The translations under genes and the position numbers were made by a program. This document shows positions 33,559 through 42,451 of a stretch of DNA of 64,000 nucleotides, piece by piece. Under the pieces are notes generated by a model. It searched no databases, was not told where the DNA came from, and saw only the letters and a program-made list of their open reading frames with translations. Source of the DNA: JADJPO01 sp046330955 (GTDB taxonomy: Bacteria; Actinomycetota; Actinomycetes; Actinomycetales; Kineosporiaceae); the NCBI GenBank assembly GCA_046330955.1, contig JAXLRT010000014.1, positions 62,001 through 126,000 of the forward strand, given 5' to 3'. Numbering within the stretch: the first letter of the stretch is position 1; each line of letters begins with the position of its first letter.

Positions 33559-34725
33559 ATGACCGCCCGCAGCGCTCGACGCGACACCCCCGACGACCCG
33601 ACCTGGTACGCCCGGCCGGATCGGCCGACCTGGAGCAGCCCGCCGCTCTCGGACGAGGTCGCCGCCTTCCATCGGACGTTGCCCGGATACTCCCCCACGC
33701 CGTTGGTGGAACTGCCCGCCCTGGCGGCCGAACTCGGTGTCGGGCGGGTATTCGTCAAGGACGAGTCGCAGCGCCTCGTCCTGTCGGCGTTCAAGATCCT
33801 CGGCGCCTCCTGGGCGATCGCCCGAGCCCTCACCTCCCGGACGCCGACCAGCCCGCCCGCCCCACCTGCCCGGGACGACGCCGGCCTGTACTCGCTCGAC
33901 GGGTTACGTCGGCTGGCGGCCGCGCAGCCCGCCGTCCTGGTGACCGCCACCGACGGCAACCACGGCCGGGCGGTGGCCCACATGGCCCGCCTGATCGGCC
34001 TGCCGGCACACATCGTCGTCCCGGACGTCGTCCCGCAGGAGGCGCTGGATCGCATCGCCGCCGAGGGCGCCCGGGTGAGCGTGATCTCAGGCTCCTACGA
34101 CGAGGCGGTCGAGCACGCCGCGCGCCTGGCCGAGGCCGAACCCGGCGGGCTGCTGATCCAGGACACCGCCTGGCCCGGCTACGAGACGGTGCCGCAGTGG
34201 ATCGTCGACGGCTACGCCACGCTGGTCGGCGAGCTCGACGAGCAACTCGCCGAGGTCGGCGTCGAGGCCCCCGACCTGGTCGCCGTCCCGGTCGGGGTCG
34301 GCTCGCTGGCCCAGGCCGTGATCGCTCACTACCGGCGGACCGGGCTGTCCCGTCACACGACGGTGCTGTCGGTCGAGCCCGACACCGCCGCGTGCACCGT
34401 CGCGAGCCTGCGCGCCGGCCGGCCGGTGACCGTGCCGACCGGTGCCACCGTGATGGCGGGACTCAACTGCGGCACCCTGTCGAGCCTGGCCTGGCCGGTG
34501 ATCGCTGCCGGACTCGACGCCGCCGTCGCCGTCGCGGACGCCGACACGCTGCGTGCCGTCGACGACCTGGGTGCTCTGGGCGTCTCGTCAGGGCCGAGCG
34601 GAGCCGCCGTCCTGGCAGGGGTGCGCGCGGCCCTCGCCGGGCAGCACCCGGGTCGCCGTGCCGCGCTGGGGCTGCCGGAGCAGGCGGTCGTGGTGCTGCT
34701 GAGCACCGAGGGCACCCACCGATGA
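33559..34725 (+). CDS. PLP-dependent diaminopropionate ammonia-lyase-like protein
   Basis: 388 residues from ATG 33559. Fold-type II motifs: PTPLVELPALAAELGVGRVF, the PLP Lys in LSAFKILGASWA, substrate loop TATDGNHGRAVAHMA, and a Gly loop VPVGVGSLAQA. The layout matches YgeX/DpaL enzymes that deaminate 2,3-diaminopropionate to pyruvate. The ATGA overlap with an M20 amidohydrolase gene repeats an arrangement seen with carbamoyl/ureido amino-acid degradation. Substrate is inferred. Confidence 0.85.
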   Translation: MTARSARRDTPDDPTWYARPDRPTWSSPPLSDEVAAFHRTLPGYSPTPLVELPALAAELGVGRVFVKDESQRLVLSAFKILGASWAIARALTSRTPTSPPAPPARDDAGLYSLDGLRRLAAAQPAVLVTATDGNHGRAVAHMARLIGLPAHIVVPDVVPQEALDRIAAEGARVSVISGSYDEAVEHAARLAEAEPGGLLIQDTAWPGYETVPQWIVDGYATLVGELDEQLAEVGVEAPDLVAVPVGVGSLAQAVIAHYRRTGLSRHTTVLSVEPDTAACTVASLRAGRPVTVPTGATVMAGLNCGTLSSLAWPVIAAGLDAAVAVADADTLRAVDDLGALGVSSGPSGAAVLAGVRAALAGQHPGRRAALGLPEQAVVVLLSTEGTHR

Positions 34726-35984
34726 GCCCGGCCCTGGTCGACGTGAACGGCGACCGGCTGTGGTCGCGGCTGATGGAGCTGAGGCAGATCGGCGGCTACG
34801 ACGACGCGGCCACCGGGCTGCGCGGCGTCCGGCGGTTGGCCCTGACCGAGCAGGACGCCGCGGCCCGCCACCGGGTGATCGGCTGGCTGCGCGAGGCCGG
34901 GTTGAGCGTGCGGATCGACCGGATCGGCAACGTTTACGCCACCCGGGCGGGCAACGAAGCCGGGCTGGCGAGCGTGCTGCTCGGCTCGCACCTCGACAGC
35001 GTCGCCACCGCCGGCGCGTTCGACGGCGTGCTCGGGGTGCTGGGCGCCCTGGAGGCGGTGCTCAGCCTCGACGAGCACCGCATCATCACGCGGCGCCCGA
35101 TCGAGATCGGCATCTTCACCGAGGAGGAGGGCGTCCGGTTCGGCACCGACATGCTCGGCTCGGCGGTCGCCGCGGGCCGGATCCCGCTCGACGCCGCCCT
35201 GAAGCTCACCGACTCCGACGGCGTCAGCGTGCAGGATGCCTTGCAGCGCATCGGGTTCGACGGCCCCGAGGACGAGCTGCGCGCCGTCCCGCACGCCTAC
35301 CTCGAGTGCCACATCGAACAGGGCCCGGTGCTGGCCGCGGCCGGCCTGCCGATCGGCATCGTCACCGGGGTGCAGGCGATCTCGTGGCAGCGGCTGAGCC
35401 TGCGCGGGGCTGCGGCGCATGCCGGCACCACGCCGATCGAGTTGCGCCGGGACGCCGGCCTGGCCGCCGCCGCAGTGATGCTCGAGCTTCGCCGGATGTG
35501 CGATTCCGGGGCCTTCGGGGCGCTGCGGGCGACCGTGGGAACGCTCGACCTCACCCCGGGTCAGACCAACGTGATCCCTTCTGGTGCAACGCTGACCGTC
35601 GATCTGCGCAACCCGGACGACGCGGCGCTGCTGGCTGCCGAACAGCACCTGGAGTCCTTCGTGGAGAGCCTGGCCTCGACGTATGGCGTGACCGGTGCCC
35701 TGGAGCGCATGGCCCGAACCGGCGCCGTCCCGTTCGATCCGGCGGTGCAGGACCTGCTCGCCGCGACCGCTGACGACCTGGGACTGGCCCACCAGCGCCT
35801 GATCTCGGGCGCCGGGCACGATGCGCAGGAACTGGCGGCGCTGTGCCCGGCGGCGATGGTGTTCGTGGCCGGCGAGTACGGCGGGATCAGTCACAACCCG
35901 CGCGAGTTCTCCACCCCCGAGAACTGCGCGCACGGCGTCCGGGTACTGGCCAACGCCGCCCGGCGTCTCGCCGATCAGCCCTGA
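34722..35984 (+). CDS. M20-family N-carbamoyl-amino-acid/allantoate amidohydrolase
   Basis: 420 residues. Metal ligands are LLGSHLDSV (His), GAFDGVLGVL (Asp), FTEEEGVRFG (Glu pair), YLECHIEQGP (His) and GISHNPREF (His). The RLSLRGAAAHAGTTPIELRRD segment is the dimerisation/substrate domain of the HyuC/AllC group. It releases ammonia and CO2 from N-carbamoyl or ureido compounds. Co-translated with the ammonia-lyase upstream. Confidence 0.9.
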   Translation: MSPALVDVNGDRLWSRLMELRQIGGYDDAATGLRGVRRLALTEQDAAARHRVIGWLREAGLSVRIDRIGNVYATRAGNEAGLASVLLGSHLDSVATAGAFDGVLGVLGALEAVLSLDEHRIITRRPIEIGIFTEEEGVRFGTDMLGSAVAAGRIPLDAALKLTDSDGVSVQDALQRIGFDGPEDELRAVPHAYLECHIEQGPVLAAAGLPIGIVTGVQAISWQRLSLRGAAAHAGTTPIELRRDAGLAAAAVMLELRRMCDSGAFGALRATVGTLDLTPGQTNVIPSGATLTVDLRNPDDAALLAAEQHLESFVESLASTYGVTGALERMARTGAVPFDPAVQDLLAATADDLGLAHQRLISGAGHDAQELAALCPAAMVFVAGEYGGISHNPREFSTPENCAHGVRVLANAARRLADQP

Positions 35985-36024
35985 CGCGCGCGGTCGCCGG
36001 TAGCGCAGGGGTTTCCACCACGCG

Positions 36025-36100
36025 CTGATCACCTTCAGCGGGCGGTCCACACCCACACAGAGGGATCAGAGCGCCCCCTCACCGCGATCATGGACGACGG
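36025..36100. repeat. REP-like intergenic element, copy 1
   Basis: A 32-base block CTGATCACC-TCA--GGGCGGTC--CACCCAC at 36025-36056 recurs at 63485-63516 with five mismatches. Here it is followed by GAGCGCCCCCTCACCGCGATCATGG, giving a partial stem with GGGCGG. It lies 41 bp after the amidohydrolase stop. The 36101-36284 interval holds several GCGGAAC-type repeats (GGAACGGCAGGGAACGGGCGG) but no gene that I can support. Confidence 0.6.
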
Positions 36101-36284
36101 CCCGCGCCGACGCGACGCCGGCCGGAGTCTCGCCCGCTCGACCACCCGGGGACGTCAGCGTGGAACGGCAGGGAACGGGCGGAACGTCGCGGAACTCCTC
36201 GGAACCACCCGGCACGCAGCGGCACACAGCGGAACGCCCCAGGGGTGAGCGATCGCGTGTGGCCTGTGCGTGGAGGTGATCGGC

Positions 36285-37244
36285 ATGACCCGAGGAATCG
36301 ATCCGGACCTGTGGACGGCCGCGGACGAAGGGACCGTCGAGAGCGGCTGGAGCGAGGCCGAGCACTGGGGCGATGCCGATACCTGGGCCGACGCCGGCAG
36401 CTGGAGCGACACCGGCAGCTGGAGCGACACCGACGGCTGGGCCGACACCGGCAGCTGGGCCGACACCGACGGCTGGAGCGACACCGACGGCTGGACCGAT
36501 GACTGGACGGGCTTCACGCACCCACTGCGCGAGGTGATGCACGAGGACTTCGCGGACGCCGACGACGCGGCCTTCGAGGACGCCGTCGACGCGATCATGG
36601 GTGACCTCAGCGCGGCGGAGGGGTTCAGCTTCGCCAAGGCCTTGCGCCAGCTCGAGCGGGGAGCGAGCCAGGTACTGGCCAACCCCGTCGTCGGGGACAT
36701 CGCCCGGACGGCGCTGCCCACCGCGGCGGGCGCCCTCGGCACGGTCATCGGTGGCCCGGTGGGGACGGCGATCGGCAGCCGGGTGGGCACGCTGGCCGCC
36801 GGAGCCCTCACCCGATCCGGCACCCCGGCAGCCCGGCCGACGCCGCCAGTCCCGGGCGTACCCAGTGTGCCGGGCGTGCCGGGCGTGCCGGCACCCCAGC
36901 CGCAGCTCCCTTCAGCGGCAACCGGTTCCGCCGCGGCAGCCCAGGGTCTGGTGCTCACCCAGCAACCCGATGTCCTCAAGGCGCTGATGGCCCTGGCCAT
37001 GGGCCGCTACGGCGCCCAGCAGGTGGGCGGCGTCCCCGTCGCGTCGATGATGAACATGCTGAGCCAGGTCTTCGGTCAGGCCGCCGCCGATGCCGACGAG
37101 TTGGCCTATCTGGACGCCGACCCGCTGAGCGAGCAGGACGCCGAGGGCAGCTACCTCGAGGGCGCCTGGGATGTCGACCTCGGCGAGGGCCGCACCCTCT
37201 ACACCACGTTCATGGACGTCGAGAACGAGGAGTTGTCGTCATGA
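36285..37244 (+). CDS. Acidic protein with W-x-D-T hexapeptide repeats and glycine-zipper segment
   Basis: 319 residues, GGAGG nine bases before ATG 36285. Residues 32-73 are about seven copies of a hexapeptide, consensus (G/D)(S/G)W(S/A)DT, encoded by near-identical 18-bp units (36378-36503). An acidic helical stretch follows (about 82-118), then a Gly/Ala-rich hydrophobic region (TALPTAAGALGTVIGGPVG, about 145-190) with GxxxG spacing, a Pro/Val linker, and a conserved-looking C-terminal helix region (QPDVLKALMALAMGRYGAQQ). There is no signal peptide. First gene of the six-gene operon. Family not recognised; a self-assembling or membrane-active structural role is a guess. Confidence 0.85.
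   Translation: MTRGIDPDLWTAADEGTVESGWSEAEHWGDADTWADAGSWSDTGSWSDTDGWADTGSWADTDGWSDTDGWTDDWTGFTHPLREVMHEDFADADDAAFEDAVDAIMGDLSAAEGFSFAKALRQLERGASQVLANPVVGDIARTALPTAAGALGTVIGGPVGTAIGSRVGTLAAGALTRSGTPAARPTPPVPGVPSVPGVPGVPAPQPQLPSAATGSAAAAQGLVLTQQPDVLKALMALAMGRYGAQQVGGVPVASMMNMLSQVFGQAAADADELAYLDADPLSEQDAEGSYLEGAWDVDLGEGRTLYTTFMDVENEELSS
36378..36503 (+). repeat. 18-bp coding tandem repeats (about seven units)
   Basis: Units such as GGCAGCTGGAGCGACACC and GACGGCTGGGCCGACACC repeat in frame and encode the W-x-D-T hexapeptides of the first operon protein. Copy number could vary between strains. Confidence 0.85.
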
Positions 37245-37726
37245 CCACCTCCGAACTGGCCACCGTCGAGATGCTGCTGATGCGGGTGCTGCCCGATCCG
37301 ATGGGCTTCGCCGAACGGGTTCTCGGCGAACTGCTCGAGCGCCTGGCCACCGCTCCCCCGGGGTCCGGGCCGACCGTCGTCCCGGGATTCACGATGCCGA
37401 ATGCCGCCCAGCCGGACGCCGCCGCGTCGAGCCCGGGCGAACACCCGCATCAGGCCCTGCTCGACCGCAGCATGCTGCTCGCCGCCGCGCTGGGCGCCTG
37501 TGACTGCTGGGGCGAGCACGGCGACTGCCCCACCTGCGGCGGTGAGGGGTCGGCCGGTTGGGTGCCGCCCGATCCCGAGCTGTTCGTCGAGTACGTCGCC
37601 CCCGCGGTACGACGCTCGACCGTCACCGATCTGCCGACGCCGACCGCGGCGACGCAGTCCGGCCAGACCCGATCCGAGGCCGTGGCCACCACCGATGGAC
37701 CAGTCGAAGGAGAAGAACTCCCATGA
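37241..37726 (+). CDS. Small CxxC protein of the hydrolase operon
   Basis: 161 residues; ATG overlaps the upstream stop (ATGA). Residues about 86-105 hold CDCWGEHGDCPTCGGEGSAG, a Cys cluster similar to one half of a DnaJ zinc-binding motif. The N-terminal third is helical and leucine-rich (VEMLLMRVLPDPMGFAERVL). The C-terminus is disordered and Thr/Glu-rich. No known family. The coupling suggests stoichiometric use with the first protein. Confidence 0.82.
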   Translation: MTTSELATVEMLLMRVLPDPMGFAERVLGELLERLATAPPGSGPTVVPGFTMPNAAQPDAAASSPGEHPHQALLDRSMLLAAALGACDCWGEHGDCPTCGGEGSAGWVPPDPELFVEYVAPAVRRSTVTDLPTPTAATQSGQTRSEAVATTDGPVEGEELP

Positions 37727-38520
37727 GCAACGGATTCCTGGACGACCTCGATGCCTACGACGACGCCTACGACGACGCCGAACTGTTCGACGACGCCGAA
37801 GGCTTCGACGACAGCGAGTCCCGCAGGTCCCGGTCCCGCCAGCGCGCGCTGCAGCGGGCCCGGGCGCGGCAACGGGCCGCCGCCCTGCGACCCTCCACGC
37901 TGCCCGCGCCGACCAGCCCGCGGGCCGTGGTCAGCGCCGTCAAGCAGATCGACCTGCAGACCAAGGTGCAGCAGGACGACCTGCGCGCCGTGGTCGCCGC
38001 CGGCAACCGCAAACTCGACCGGGCCAACCTGGCCACGGTCGCGACCCTGCTCATCGGCGAGGCGTTCCGCACCTTCGGGACGCCGGACAACACCTTCGTG
38101 CGCGCCGGCATCCAGGCCTCGCCGCTGCTGCTGCTCAGCCCGGGGCAGCGACGTCCCGGCATCGAAGGTGTCGTGCGGCACCCGGCCTTCATCGGCGGCG
38201 TGGGCGCCCTCGGGCTGGCCTTCCTCGGCGACCAGCGGGGCCGCGGATCCGCCGTGCGCAGCGTCAGCATCGTCGGCCCGGGGCAACTCGTGGTCGGCAG
38301 CAAGGTGCTCTTCGTGGCCGACGTGACCGATGCCTCCGGGCGACCCTCGTCGGCGACGGTCACCTGGACGTCGAGCGATACGACCGTGGCCACCGTCGAC
38401 ACCACCGGTGTGGTAGAGGCCCGCGGCGCCGGCTTCGCCGTCATCACCGCCTCGGCCGACGGGGTCGTGCACCGCACCGGTCTGCAGGTCGCCGCTTCGA
38501 CCGGCACCGGCACCAAGTAG
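37723..38520 (+). CDS. Acidic-N-terminus protein with BIG2/Ig-like domain
   Basis: 265 residues; ATG overlaps the upstream stop (ATGA). The first 35 residues are strongly acidic (DDLDAYDDAYDDAELFDDAE), followed by a basic RSRSRQRALQRARARQR stretch, a helical middle region, a hydrophobic IEGVVRHPAFIGGVGALGLAFLG segment (about 147-168) and a C-terminal bacterial Ig-like domain (SIVGPGQLVVGSKVLFVADV, then VTWTSSDTTVATVDTTGVV). BIG2 domains usually occur on surface or phage-tail-like proteins. No signal peptide is present. Confidence 0.85.
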   Translation: MSNGFLDDLDAYDDAYDDAELFDDAEGFDDSESRRSRSRQRALQRARARQRAAALRPSTLPAPTSPRAVVSAVKQIDLQTKVQQDDLRAVVAAGNRKLDRANLATVATLLIGEAFRTFGTPDNTFVRAGIQASPLLLLSPGQRRPGIEGVVRHPAFIGGVGALGLAFLGDQRGRGSAVRSVSIVGPGQLVVGSKVLFVADVTDASGRPSSATVTWTSSDTTVATVDTTGVVEARGAGFAVITASADGVVHRTGLQVAASTGTGTK

Positions 38521-38536
38521 AAGGGCGTGGCTGGCC

Positions 38537-41500
38537 ATGGATCCGGCGCTGCGGCAGCTGCTGCGTGAGGAGCCGCCGAACCGGATGATCGAGGCGATCA
38601 TTCGGTTCCGGCACCCTCGGGTGAGCGTCCGCGGCGTCCGGATCGTGGCCCGCTTCGCCCGGATCGCCACCTGCCGGCTGGCCGCCGGGGCGGTGCCGCG
38701 GGTGTGGGCGCACCCCGACGTGGTCAGCCTCAAGGCGGCCCGCGCCATCGGCCCCGAGGCCCCGGTGCCAGCGGCCCTGTCACGATCGACGCCGCCGCCG
38801 GAGGAGCCATCGGCACCGCCGCGTCGTCCCCCCGGGGCGGTGCCCACGGGCGCGGGAGTCGTTGTCGGCGTGGTGGATTGGGGGCTGGACGTCGACCATC
38901 CGAACTTCCGTCACGCCGACGGGACGACGCGGCTGCTCGCGCTGTGGGATCAACGCCGCCGCGCGAAAGGCGGCCGCGGCCGACGCTCCCCGGCGCCCTA
39001 CGGCTACGGCGTCGTCCACAGCAGGCGGGACATCGATGCCGCCCTGCGCACCGCGGAACCGTTCCGCGCCTTGGACTATGACGCCTCGGACGCCGATCGG
39101 GGTGGCGGCACCCACGGCTGCCACGTCATGGACATCGCCGCGGGCAACGGCACCGTCGGACCCAGCGGCGTGGCCCCGGGGGCCGACCTGGTCTTCGTGC
39201 ACCTGGCCGATCGCGGCACCGGCGGCCTGGCCACCATGGGTGATTCCGTCAGGTTGCTCGAGGCGGTCGACTTCATCGCCCGGACGGCGGGCGAACGTCC
39301 GTGGGTGATCAACCTCAGCATGGGCCGCCACGGCGGGCCGCACGACGGCTGCACGCTGACCGAACTGGCACTGGACGAGCTGCTCTCGGCGGCGCCGGGT
39401 CGCTTCATCGCCCAGAGCGCGGGCAACTACCACCAAGCCCGCACGCATGCCGGCGGCCGGATCGGGCGGGGGGAACGGCGCACGCTGCACGTGATCGTCG
39501 ACCCGGACGACCGCACCCCCAACGAACTCGAGATCTGGTACCCCGGCCAGGACGAGCTGGCCGTGAGCATCATTCCCCCGGGACAGGTTGCAGCAGAACC
39601 GGTTCCGCTCGGCAGCGACCGCGACATCACCCTCACGGCGGGGACGTCGGATGCTCGCCCGGTCGGCCACGTCTACCACCGCGCCCACGACCCCAACAAC
39701 GGCGACCACCAGATCGACGCCTTCCTCGCCGCGGATGCTCCCGCGGGAACCTGGCGGGTGGTGCTCGAGGGCCGCCGGATCATCGTGGGTCGCTACCACG
39801 CCTGGCTCGAGCGAGACGAGGCGTGCGCTCGGTGCCAGGCCCGGTTCGCGCCGGACGATGCGCTCACCGACCTCACGCTGGGCACCATCGCCAACGGCCG
39901 GCTGCCGCTGGTCGTCGCCTCGTACGACGCCCGCGATCCGCGACGGGCGCCGGCGCCGTCCAGCAGCGCCGGACCCACCCGCGACGCCCGCTGCAAGCCG
40001 GACGTCGCCGCCCCCGGGGTCGGCATCCTGGCCGCCCGCTCGGCCCCCCGCGGCTCGGCCCGCAGCCCCGGGCTGCTGGTGCGCAAGTCGGGCACCAGCA
40101 TGGCCGCCCCGCACGTGACCGGTGCCGTCGCCCTCTGCCTCGAGGCCTCCGGTGGCAGTCTCGACGCCCGGCAGCTCCGCCGGCTCGTGATGGCCACCGC
40201 CGACGCCACCGAGGCGAGCGACCCCGGCCGGACCAGCGCCCAGCGCCCCCACGACCTGCCGGATGAACATCGCCTCGGTGCCGGCCGGCTGAACATCCCG
40301 GCCCTGCTGGCGGCCGTCGCCGCCCTGCCGTCCCCCTCTCGCCCCCAGGCATCCCCCGCGGAGGTCGTCGCCATGCGTCACGAACCGAGTCACCCCGAAT
40401 CACCCGTCGCCGAGGACCTGCTCGGCCTCGCCTCGAACCCGGCCCACGCCTACCGCGAGCTGCTGTATCGGCCCGGTGGTGAGGTGGCCGAACGCATCCG
40501 CGGCCGGTTCGCCGTCCTGGCCCTGCCCGGGCAGCGGCCGGCGACCGAGATCCTGCCCGGTGACCTGCTGGTCCGGACGGCGCTGGGCCGGCTCACCGCG
40601 CCGGGCGAGTGTGCCGTCATCGCCGCTCCCGGGCTGCACCGCCGGGTCGGCAACCACCCCGAGGCGCCGTCCGGGTGGTACGCCGTGGCAGCCCCCGAAC
40701 CGGAAGCGAGCCTGCGGGTGCTCGATCCCACCGGGCTGCTCCCTCCGGGCCAGCTGTTGTTGCGTCGCCGCGCGGCGGACGTCGAGGACCTCGGCGAGGA
40801 CGACGGCCCCGAGCCACCGCTGTGGACCGGAACCGCGGAGCAGGAGGAGTTCCGCGCCAGGGTGCTCGCCGAGCACATCGCCCGGACCCGGGCCACACGC
40901 GGTGCGGCGCAACGGGATCTGCGCCCGGACGAGCTGGCCGACGTTCCAGGCACGTGTCGCACCCGGCGCGGCACCACGACCTGCGTGCAGACGGCGCCCG
41001 CCACCGCGGCGGCCGCCGGGCGGTTGCTCGCCGCGGCCAACGCCGATCTGGCCACGGCCCAGCAGGCCGGGGACGCCGATGCCTTGCGCACCGTGCGACT
41101 CACGGCCACCAGCGGCTACCGCGGCAGTGACCATCAGCGCCGGCTCTGGCTGGGCTACTTCGCCAGCAAGTACTACAACCGCACCCGGGCCGCCCGGGCG
41201 CGCCTGCCCGAGGGGCCGCACTCGGACGCCGCGGTCGACTACCTGTTGCGCCGCAAGCGCGATGGTGGCTACGGCATCGGTGGGCGCATCGCCGCCCCCG
41301 GATACAGCAACCACCAGGGTGGCATCGCGATCGACCTCTGGCAGGAACGCGTCCGGGGCCAGGCGATCGGCAACGACTCGGACGACGCCACCCGCCGCCG
41401 CTGGCGCGACAGCTGGTTCCACGGCTGGTTGCGCGAGCACGCTGCCACGTACGGGTTCCAGCCGCTGTCGACCGAGGAGTGGCACTGGGAGTACCGGCCG

Positions 41501-42451
41501 GCGGCTGCCCGCCGGGCCGCCGGTACCGCGGGTGCCACCACGGCGGCAGCGGCCGAGACCGGTGAGTATCTCGGCGGACGCCTGTCGACCTATCGCTCGC
41601 CGGCGCTCGGCCAACCGGTCGCCGTCTTCGTCCCGAAGGCCGCTCTCGGGCGCGCCGAGGTCGACGTCCTGGTGTTCGCCCACGGCCTGCTGGGCGGCTG
41701 CCCCCGGTTGCGGGAGCTGCCGTCGGGGTTCGTCACCGAGGCGCCGTTCCGCCTGGGCCGCGTCGTGGACGCCGCCGCGCGGCCGATGGTGCTCGTCGTC
41801 CCGCTGCTCGACTGGTCCGCTCCGGGTGGGGAGGCCGCCTTCGGACCCGGGCATGCCCGCTGGCACCGGTTGGGCCACCCGGCGGTGCTCGATGCCGTCG
41901 TCACCGAGGCCCTCGCCGAGGCCGGCCGGGTACAGCAGCGCCCCGGCCCGGCGGTACGCGAGCTGGCGCTCGCGGCGCACTCGCGGGCCTACGACGTGCT
42001 GGAGCCCTTGGCCGCCCATCGATCCGACCCGACCGTCCAGCAGGGTGCCCTGGGCCGGCTGGGCCACATCTGGGCGTTCGACACCACCTACGCCGGCAAC
42101 GTTCCCGCCTGGATCGACTGGCTGGCAACCGATCCCGAGCTGCGGATGCACGTCTTCTACCGGGCCGACTATCGCCCGGGTCGCAACACCGGGACCATCG
42201 GCGACCGGTTCGCGGCGCGTCAGGGCGGGCGGCTCACCGTCACCCGGGCCACGGAGGGCCACTGTGCGGTGCCGGCCACCCGGTTGGCCCAGGTGCTCGG
42301 CGTCACCGGGGCGGGATCGTCCGGGGCGGGATCGTCCGGGGCGGGAGCGTCGGGCTCGGACGCGACGGAGTTCGAGGACGCCGACGCCCTCGATCCGGAT
42401 CTCAGCGCCGTGGCCGGCCTGGACGACGCGACCTGGGGAGGGCCGCAGTGA
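38537..42451 (+). CDS. Giant subtilase / M15-type peptidase / alpha-beta-hydrolase-like fusion
   Basis: 1304 residues. Residues about 110-530 form an S8 subtilase: Asp in GVVDWGLDVDHPNF, His in GGGTHGCHVMDIAAGNG, oxyanion Asn in AQSAGN, Ser in SGTSMAAPHVTGAVAL, with a beta-sandwich insertion between His and Ser. Residues about 790-1000 form a VanY/M15-like peptidase (TSGYRGSDHQRRL, YSNHQGGIAIDLW, EEWHWEYRP). The last 300 residues resemble an alpha/beta hydrolase (VLVFAHGLLGGCP, LAAHSRAYDV). A GAGSS-repeat tail and acidic end follow. No signal peptide or propeptide is evident. Confidence 0.88.
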   Translation: MDPALRQLLREEPPNRMIEAIIRFRHPRVSVRGVRIVARFARIATCRLAAGAVPRVWAHPDVVSLKAARAIGPEAPVPAALSRSTPPPEEPSAPPRRPPGAVPTGAGVVVGVVDWGLDVDHPNFRHADGTTRLLALWDQRRRAKGGRGRRSPAPYGYGVVHSRRDIDAALRTAEPFRALDYDASDADRGGGTHGCHVMDIAAGNGTVGPSGVAPGADLVFVHLADRGTGGLATMGDSVRLLEAVDFIARTAGERPWVINLSMGRHGGPHDGCTLTELALDELLSAAPGRFIAQSAGNYHQARTHAGGRIGRGERRTLHVIVDPDDRTPNELEIWYPGQDELAVSIIPPGQVAAEPVPLGSDRDITLTAGTSDARPVGHVYHRAHDPNNGDHQIDAFLAADAPAGTWRVVLEGRRIIVGRYHAWLERDEACARCQARFAPDDALTDLTLGTIANGRLPLVVASYDARDPRRAPAPSSSAGPTRDARCKPDVAAPGVGILAARSAPRGSARSPGLLVRKSGTSMAAPHVTGAVALCLEASGGSLDARQLRRLVMATADATEASDPGRTSAQRPHDLPDEHRLGAGRLNIPALLAAVAALPSPSRPQASPAEVVAMRHEPSHPESPVAEDLLGLASNPAHAYRELLYRPGGEVAERIRGRFAVLALPGQRPATEILPGDLLVRTALGRLTAPGECAVIAAPGLHRRVGNHPEAPSGWYAVAAPEPEASLRVLDPTGLLPPGQLLLRRRAADVEDLGEDDGPEPPLWTGTAEQEEFRARVLAEHIARTRATRGAAQRDLRPDELADVPGTCRTRRGTTTCVQTAPATAAAAGRLLAAANADLATAQQAGDADALRTVRLTATSGYRGSDHQRRLWLGYFASKYYNRTRAARARLPEGPHSDAAVDYLLRRKRDGGYGIGGRIAAPGYSNHQGGIAIDLWQERVRGQAIGNDSDDATRRRWRDSWFHGWLREHAATYGFQPLSTEEWHWEYRPAAARRAAGTAGATTAAAAETGEYLGGRLSTYRSPALGQPVAVFVPKAALGRAEVDVLVFAHGLLGGCPRLRELPSGFVTEAPFRLGRVVDAAARPMVLVVPLLDWSAPGGEAAFGPGHARWHRLGHPAVLDAVVTEALAEAGRVQQRPGPAVRELALAAHSRAYDVLEPLAAHRSDPTVQQGALGRLGHIWAFDTTYAGNVPAWIDWLATDPELRMHVFYRADYRPGRNTGTIGDRFAARQGGRLTVTRATEGHCAVPATRLAQVLGVTGAGSSGAGSSGAGASGSDATEFEDADALDPDLSAVAGLDDATWGGPQ

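Noticed and set aside
36270..36284. Upstream GTG start for the first cassette protein
   Set aside because: ATG 36285 has GGAGG at the right distance; the GTG at 36270 lies before that site.
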